Shown here: positions 4,681 to 7,616 of the stretch, piece after piece
Numbering within the stretch: position 1 is the first letter of the stretch
Layout: every line of letters begins with the position of its first letter
Assembly (NCBI GenBank): GCA_021160415.1
Contig: JAGHCP010000087.1
Span: 1-7,616 of the forward strand
Source: Desulfurococcales archaeon
Lineage (GTDB): Archaea; Thermoproteota; Thermoprotei_A; Sulfolobales; NBVN01
Direction: 5' to 3'
DNA: 7,616 bases
Program-made: the position numbers and the translations under genes
The notes under the pieces: model-generated
What the model was told of the DNA's origin: nothing
Database searches by the model: none
The model's input: the letters and a program-made list of their open reading frames with translations, nothing else

Positions 4681-6090
4681 ATGGGGGCAGGGTCGGGACA
4701 GTCGGAGGCGGAGCCCGCCTTCCCTCTGTATGATCTTAGCGTTAGGGCCGGGTTCAGGCCTAGGCGGTGGGCGTACGTCTTAGTTCTTGCTTTAGCTGTG
4801 GCGGCTGGTTTAGCCTTGCCTCCCCTTCTTGGGGTGTGGCCCCACACCTCACTGAGGTTTGGTTTCGCTGCCTTAGTGGTTTTCGAGGTTTTGAAGGGTT
4901 TCTGGATCCTCTACACCCCCTTCCTAGTAATCATTATTTACGGAATCACTTCGTGTTTGGGGAGGTGCTTCACCGCTGTCCCTGACGTTAAGCCCCTTAA
5001 GGGGGTTAAGGTGGTCTTCGAGGTGACGAGCAGGGGCTTCAACCACTCCGCGATAGCTTCCAGCGTCGCCAGCGCTGTATACTGGGGCGGTAAGTACATC
5101 GAGGACTTCGAGGTTTGGCTCGTCGTGGAGGAGGACGCGAGGAGCGGGTTCTTCGAAGAGCTGAGCAGGAAGCACGGCAGGAGGCTCCGAGTTCTCTACG
5201 TCCCTAAAACATACGTTACGGCGAGGAAAACGCTGTATAAGGCTAGAGCGCTGAACTACGCCGTCCAGGTCAGGTTGAGGGAGGGGTTAGCCACCGATAA
5301 GGTGTGGGTCTTCCTGATGGATGAGGAGAGCGTTGTAGGGGAGGACACTGTTGTGGGGATTGTTGACTTCATTGAGAGGAGCTCCGAGACCGGGAAGTTC
5401 ATAGGGCAGGGCCTGGTTGCCTACGCGAATAAGTGGGGCGCAGCAACAATAGCTTCTGCGGGGGAGGGCCTCCGACCTGTGTGGGAGTTGGGTACTGAGT
5501 GCGCCGCCCTGAAGCTCTTCGGAAAGAAGTTCTGCTGGAAAGGGTCGAACCTCCTCGTAAGGGCCGACGTCGAAGCCTCCATCACGTGGGACTTCGGTGT
5601 CCTAGGCGATGACCTGGCGTTCGGCCTCATAGCTCAGGAGAAGAACAGGTTTGGGTGGCTCTGGGGCCTCCTATACGAGCAATCCCCATTCACCCTGAAG
5701 GACTCCATAAGGCAGAAGGTGAGGTGGTACGAGAACCTGCTCGACATAATGCTCAAGCTCAAGGAAGCGAACCTATTCTGGAGGTCAATGGTCCTCCTAG
5801 AGCTCCTCGTGTGGCACGCAAGCATATTCGGCTTCTTCCTATGGCTCCTACCAAGCCCCCTGAGCCCCTACTACCTCACACTCCTCCTAGGAACCCTCGT
5901 AAACGCCGCGTACGGAGTGTACTTCAACTCATACTTCGCAGGCACGGCAAGGAAGGACGCCGCCTTAAAATTCATAGCCACACCCATAGCCCTAGCCGTG
6001 ATAGCCGTAGCTCCCTGGATAGGCCTGGTGAAGTACGTGAAGGACATCAGGTCTAAGAAGGAACACGGGTTCTACGTAGTCAAGAAGTGA
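4681..6090 (+). CDS. Membrane-bound family-2 glycosyltransferase, egghead-like
   Basis: This 469-residue protein has two N-terminal membrane segments (about 31-51 and 60-90), a cytoplasmic GT-A domain (about 105-350) and further membrane segments (about 366-391, 396-414 and 430-450). Catalytic-domain signs are: VTSRG (116-119), the start of the nucleotide-sugar fold; a KARALNYAV segment (187-195); DEES (214-217) at the metal-binding DxD position; GQGLVAYAN (242-250); WKGSNLLVR (286-294), the acceptor-side glycine motif; GDD (309-311) with the probable catalytic acid; EQSPFTLKDSIRQKVRW (333-349), matching the QxxRW end motif. This order, especially the DEES, GQG and SPFT blocks, resembles eukaryotic egghead-type mannosyltransferases and their prokaryotic relatives. 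It probably transfers a sugar from a nucleotide- or lipid-linked donor to a lipid or glycan at the membrane. The substrate cannot be told. ATG 4681 is the first usable start after an in-frame TGA at 4663. Confidence 0.85.
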   Translation: MGAGSGQSEAEPAFPLYDLSVRAGFRPRRWAYVLVLALAVAAGLALPPLLGVWPHTSLRFGFAALVVFEVLKGFWILYTPFLVIIIYGITSCLGRCFTAVPDVKPLKGVKVVFEVTSRGFNHSAIASSVASAVYWGGKYIEDFEVWLVVEEDARSGFFEELSRKHGRRLRVLYVPKTYVTARKTLYKARALNYAVQVRLREGLATDKVWVFLMDEESVVGEDTVVGIVDFIERSSETGKFIGQGLVAYANKWGAATIASAGEGLRPVWELGTECAALKLFGKKFCWKGSNLLVRADVEASITWDFGVLGDDLAFGLIAQEKNRFGWLWGLLYEQSPFTLKDSIRQKVRWYENLLDIMLKLKEANLFWRSMVLLELLVWHASIFGFFLWLLPSPLSPYYLTLLLGTLVNAAYGVYFNSYFAGTARKDAALKFIATPIALAVIAVAPWIGLVKYVKDIRSKKEHGFYVVKK

Positions 6091-6102
6091 AGGCATCATG
6101 GA

Positions 6103-6128
6103 GGGACGTCCCCAGGTAATTCATTACC
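6103..6128. repeat. Two adjacent perfect palindromes after the glycosyltransferase gene
   Basis: GGGACGTCCC (6103-6112) is a perfect 10-bp palindrome, followed 2 nt later by GGTAAT-TC-ATTACC (6115-6128), a perfect 6-bp inverted repeat with a 2-nt spacer. They begin 13 nt after the stop codon. No T-tract follows directly, so a classical hairpin terminator is not obvious; DNA-binding sites are the alternative. Confidence 0.45.
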
Positions 6129-6136
6129 GTTACGTT

Positions 6137-6154
6137 TTAACTGAATCGAGTTAA
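6137..6154. promoter_or_regulatory. Inverted repeat TTAACT-N6-AGTTAA, candidate operator
   Basis: A perfect 6-bp inverted repeat with a 6-nt spacer lies about 28 nt upstream of the TATA-like box of the gene at 6220. Its centre is about 43-44 nt, or four helical turns, from the centre of the repeat at 6181-6197, so two dimers would lie on the same face of the DNA. Confidence 0.4.
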
Positions 6155-6180
6155 GTTCTGAGGTAAGTCCCGTGCATACA

Positions 6181-6197
6181 GCTTAATATGGTTAAGC
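6181..6197. promoter_or_regulatory. TATA box inside a perfect dyad GCTTAA-N5-TTAAGC
   Basis: CTTAATATG (6182-6190) is the likely TATA box of the gene starting at GTG 6220, with transcription expected near 6212. The box is embedded in a perfect inverted repeat with 6-bp arms and a 5-nt spacer. A protein bound here would block TBP, so repression is the likely mode of control. Confidence 0.5.
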
Positions 6198-6219
6198 ATA
6201 ACGTATTGGGCAGTGATGA

Positions 6220-6837
6220 GTGTTGGAAGTCAGGGAGGATTTGAGCCTTGAGGAGGGGCTTAAGGTGCTTGAGGAGTTGCTCAGGTGCTCCGTGTGGCTT
6301 GAGGAGAGGACGGCTGACCTATACGACTCCATATCTAGCAGGATGAGGGTTGATGAAGCAGCTTCCATAATGAAGGTCATCGCTGCTCAGAGCAGGGCCC
6401 ACGCCGAAACAATGAGGGCCCTTATGAAGCTCCTCAAGGTGGATGACGGCGCCCTGAACGAGGAGGTGTGCTTGAAGCTCACGAAGCCCGTAGGGCCTGT
6501 GACGAAGAAGCTGCTTGAGGATGTTGACGTTCTGAGGGCTGTAGGCTCTAAGGAGTTCGGGGAAGTTCTGGAGGACCTCAGGTTCCTTGAGTCAGGCATA
6601 GGTGAGGAGACCTACATGAGGGTTCTTCAGCCCCTCCTTAAGTCGGTCCTTATAGAGCTGAAGAAGGACGTTCTAAGCAGGTGCGCCGCCTGGGACGTTA
6701 AGGAATTGATAGTTAATGAGCTCATCAAGGACGTGGTGAGGCAGGAAGCCCTGCACGAGCTCCTCGTCAGGAAGGCAAGTAAAGTCATTGAGGTTGAGGA
6801 GAGACGTAAGGATTGTGAAGAGGCCCTCAAGAAATGA
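6220..6837 (+). CDS. All-helical protein, possible degenerate ferritin-like bundle
   Basis: This 205-residue protein is predicted almost entirely alpha-helical, soluble and charged. Four stretches resemble the four helices of ferritin-like di-iron proteins in order and spacing: VWLEERTADLY (25-35) with E28/E29; AAQSRAHAETM (55-65) with H61; GEETYMRVLQ (128-137) with E129/E130; and VRQEALHELLV (173-183) with the full E176xxH179 motif. The second helix lacks the glutamate three before the histidine (S58 instead), so the metal site would be incomplete. The similarity may thus be structural only, or a coincidence of helical periodicity. Start: GTG 6220 follows the TATA box at 6182 by the distance expected for a very short leader; TTG 6223 is next. 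The promoter carries two dyads, so the gene is probably regulated. Family not recognised with certainty. Confidence 0.7.
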   Translation: MLEVREDLSLEEGLKVLEELLRCSVWLEERTADLYDSISSRMRVDEAASIMKVIAAQSRAHAETMRALMKLLKVDDGALNEEVCLKLTKPVGPVTKKLLEDVDVLRAVGSKEFGEVLEDLRFLESGIGEETYMRVLQPLLKSVLIELKKDVLSRCAAWDVKELIVNELIKDVVRQEALHELLVRKASKVIEVEERRKDCEEALKK

Positions 6838-6866
6838 TCTTCCCGAAATGAATCACTCAAACGTAT

Positions 6867-6875
6867 CTTTTATAC
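6867..6875 (+). promoter_or_regulatory. TATA box of the gene at 6921
   Basis: CTTTTATAC predicts transcription from about 6896 and a leader near 25 nt. A second T/A-rich box, CCTTAAAAC (6882-6890), would instead give a leader of about 10 nt. Confidence 0.5.
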
Positions 6876-6920
6876 ATAACCCCTTAAAACATCCTCACAG
6901 GTAAAGAACCGGGTAAGGTT

Positions 6921-7415
6921 TTGGACACGATAATGGAGGTACTGACGGCTGCGAAAAGCAAGAACGTCTCAGGACTTAAGGACCTATCCCTCATAATCTT
7001 CACGGACGGAACCATTCTCTACGTAGGCAGCGTGAACGCCTTAGGGGCTAAAGCATCCCTCATCCACCCCGTCGATCTCGGGCTAACCTTCATATCCAGC
7101 ACGCTAGACCTTGCGAGGATGAAGGAAAGCCTGGAAGCGGTGAAGGGTAAGAAAATAGACCCGAAAACAATCGTGAGGGAGGTCAGCGACTCCTACACAA
7201 TACCGTACGAGAAGGTCAAGTCAATAAAGATTAAGAAGCCGTGGATACCGGGCGTAGGGAAAGCGAAACTCACGGTGAGGACTAAGGACGGAGCTACCTA
7301 CGAGTACATCCTATGGCTACCTAAGGCTAGGGCCGAGACAGGTAAGACCTACAGAAACATAATCAAATCATTCACAAGGATACCTAAGCTCAAACCTCTA
7401 GTGGGGGGCTCGTAA
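6921..7415 (+). CDS. Small soluble protein, possible PH-like beta domain, unknown function
   Basis: This is a 164-residue protein from TTG 6921; ATG 6933, four codons in, is an equally possible start, and an in-frame TAA at 6885 with no ATG, GTG or TTG in between excludes longer forms. Residues 22-37 (LSLIIFTDGTILYVGS) form paired strands. Residues about 92-134 read as IPYEKVKSIKIKKP, KAKLTVRTKDGATYEYILWL, the pattern of a bacterial/archaeal PH-like domain, in which 'IPYEKIxxI' precedes two or three strands and a helix (140-152) closes the barrel. There is no signal peptide or membrane segment, and the protein is lysine-rich. PH-like domains often mediate binding to partners or membranes, but nothing here shows the partner. 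It is followed after 110 nt by an exported-protein gene with its own promoter. Confidence 0.7.
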   Translation: MDTIMEVLTAAKSKNVSGLKDLSLIIFTDGTILYVGSVNALGAKASLIHPVDLGLTFISSTLDLARMKESLEAVKGKKIDPKTIVREVSDSYTIPYEKVKSIKIKKPWIPGVGKAKLTVRTKDGATYEYILWLPKARAETGKTYRNIIKSFTRIPKLKPLVGGS

Positions 7416-7450
7416 GCCGTTCGAAAACATCGCACCACCATTAAAAGCGT

Positions 7451-7475
7451 GAACCCGCGAACGTTCCAACCGTTC
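7451..7475. promoter_or_regulatory. GAAC/GTTC dyad upstream of the last gene, candidate activator site
   Basis: Two GAAC words (7451-7454, 7459-7462) are mirrored by two GTTC words (7463-7466, 7472-7475) around the 8-bp palindrome GAACGTTC, with 4- and 5-nt spacers. The site ends 13 nt before the TATA box, where archaeal activators commonly bind. The word CCGTTCGA also recurs at 7417-7424 and 7470-7477. Confidence 0.35.
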
Positions 7476-7488
7476 GATCCTTAAGCCT

Positions 7489-7497
7489 CTTTAAAAA
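7489..7497 (+). promoter_or_regulatory. TATA box of the exported protein at 7526
   Basis: CTTTAAAAA is centred about 33 nt before ATG 7526, placing transcription near 7517 and giving a leader of under 10 nt. Confidence 0.5.
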
Positions 7498-7525
7498 CGC
7501 CTCAAGTGAAACCTTGGGGAGGCCT

Positions 7526-7616
7526 ATGAAGACCGCTATGTACACCTTCACAATTGCTTCACTGATTATGCTCACCATACTGGCAACCCCAGCCCTCACC
7601 ACGCAAGTCAGTGAAG
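7526..7616 (+). CDS. N-terminus of an exported protein (signal peptide), cut by the window end
   Basis: ATG 7526 opens a frame running to the last base (30 codons). It encodes a lysine near the start (MKTAMYTF), a hydrophobic core at about 9-20 (IASLIMLTILA) and a TPALTTQ segment that could hold a signal-peptidase cleavage site. The protein is therefore probably secreted or anchored at the cell surface. A strong GGGGAGG purine motif (7516-7522) precedes the ATG by only 3 nt, and ATG 7538 would have a longer spacing. An in-frame TTG at 7514 could be a leaderless start. Too little of the mature protein is visible for a family assignment. Confidence 0.65.
   Translation, partial: MKTAMYTFTIASLIMLTILATPALTTQVSE

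Noticed and set aside
5655..6056. Plus-strand frame inside the glycosyltransferase gene
   Set aside because: Proline/arginine/histidine-rich out-of-frame shadow of a strongly supported enzyme.
6212..6320. GTGATGA as a possible C box of a C/D guide RNA (also TGATGA near 4610)
   Set aside because: No D box (CTGA) at guide-RNA distance and no terminal stem; the first site lies at a coding start.

Overview
The window looks like genomic DNA of a hyperthermophilic or thermophilic archaeon, most likely a member of the Thermoproteota (Crenarchaeota-type lineages). The signs are archaeal TATA boxes about 25-30 nt ahead of almost every proposed start, very short or absent leaders, frequent GTG and TTG starts, heavy use of AGG for arginine, and gene families typical of that group (VapBC, an archaeal AbiE-type pair, a DUF973-like membrane protein). 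No rRNA, tRNA, CRISPR array, transposase or integrase was recognised, and the exact lineage cannot be fixed from this sequence.

Layout. (1) 1-188, minus: start of an exported protein whose body lies outside the window. (2) 189-467: divergent intergenic region. (3) 468-623, plus: a 51-residue cysteine-containing coiled-coil protein. (4) 729-2622, minus: an overlapping two-gene AbiE-type toxin-antitoxin cassette (AbiEi-like partner, then AbiEii-like nucleotidyltransferase). (5) 2780-3473, minus: an overlapping VapB-VapC cassette. Together (4) and (5) form a 2.7 kb block of two toxin-antitoxin modules on one strand. (6) 3474-3827: AT-richer spacer without a convincing gene. (7) 3828-4506, minus: a DUF973-like multi-pass membrane protein that appears to be split by a single-base frameshift. 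(8) 4681-6090, plus: a large membrane-anchored family-2 glycosyltransferase of the egghead-like type. (9) 6220-6837, plus: an alpha-helical protein resembling a degenerate ferritin-like four-helix bundle. (10) 6921-7415, plus: a small protein with a possible PH-like beta fold. (11) 7526 to the end, plus: the signal peptide of another exported protein cut by the window edge.

How the parts relate. The two minus-strand toxin-antitoxin cassettes form an accessory, stress- or phage-defence-like segment, each with its own promoter. The plus-strand genes from 4681 onward look individually promoted rather than one operon: each has its own TATA-like box and a gap of 80 to 170 nt. Several gaps carry perfect inverted repeats placed at or near the TATA box, most strikingly four in a row between 6103 and 6197. 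No single new multi-gene system can be demonstrated. The items most worth a second look are the AbiEii-like toxin with its own C-terminal winged-helix-like segment, the palindrome cluster, the frameshifted membrane gene and the small cysteine coiled-coil protein.
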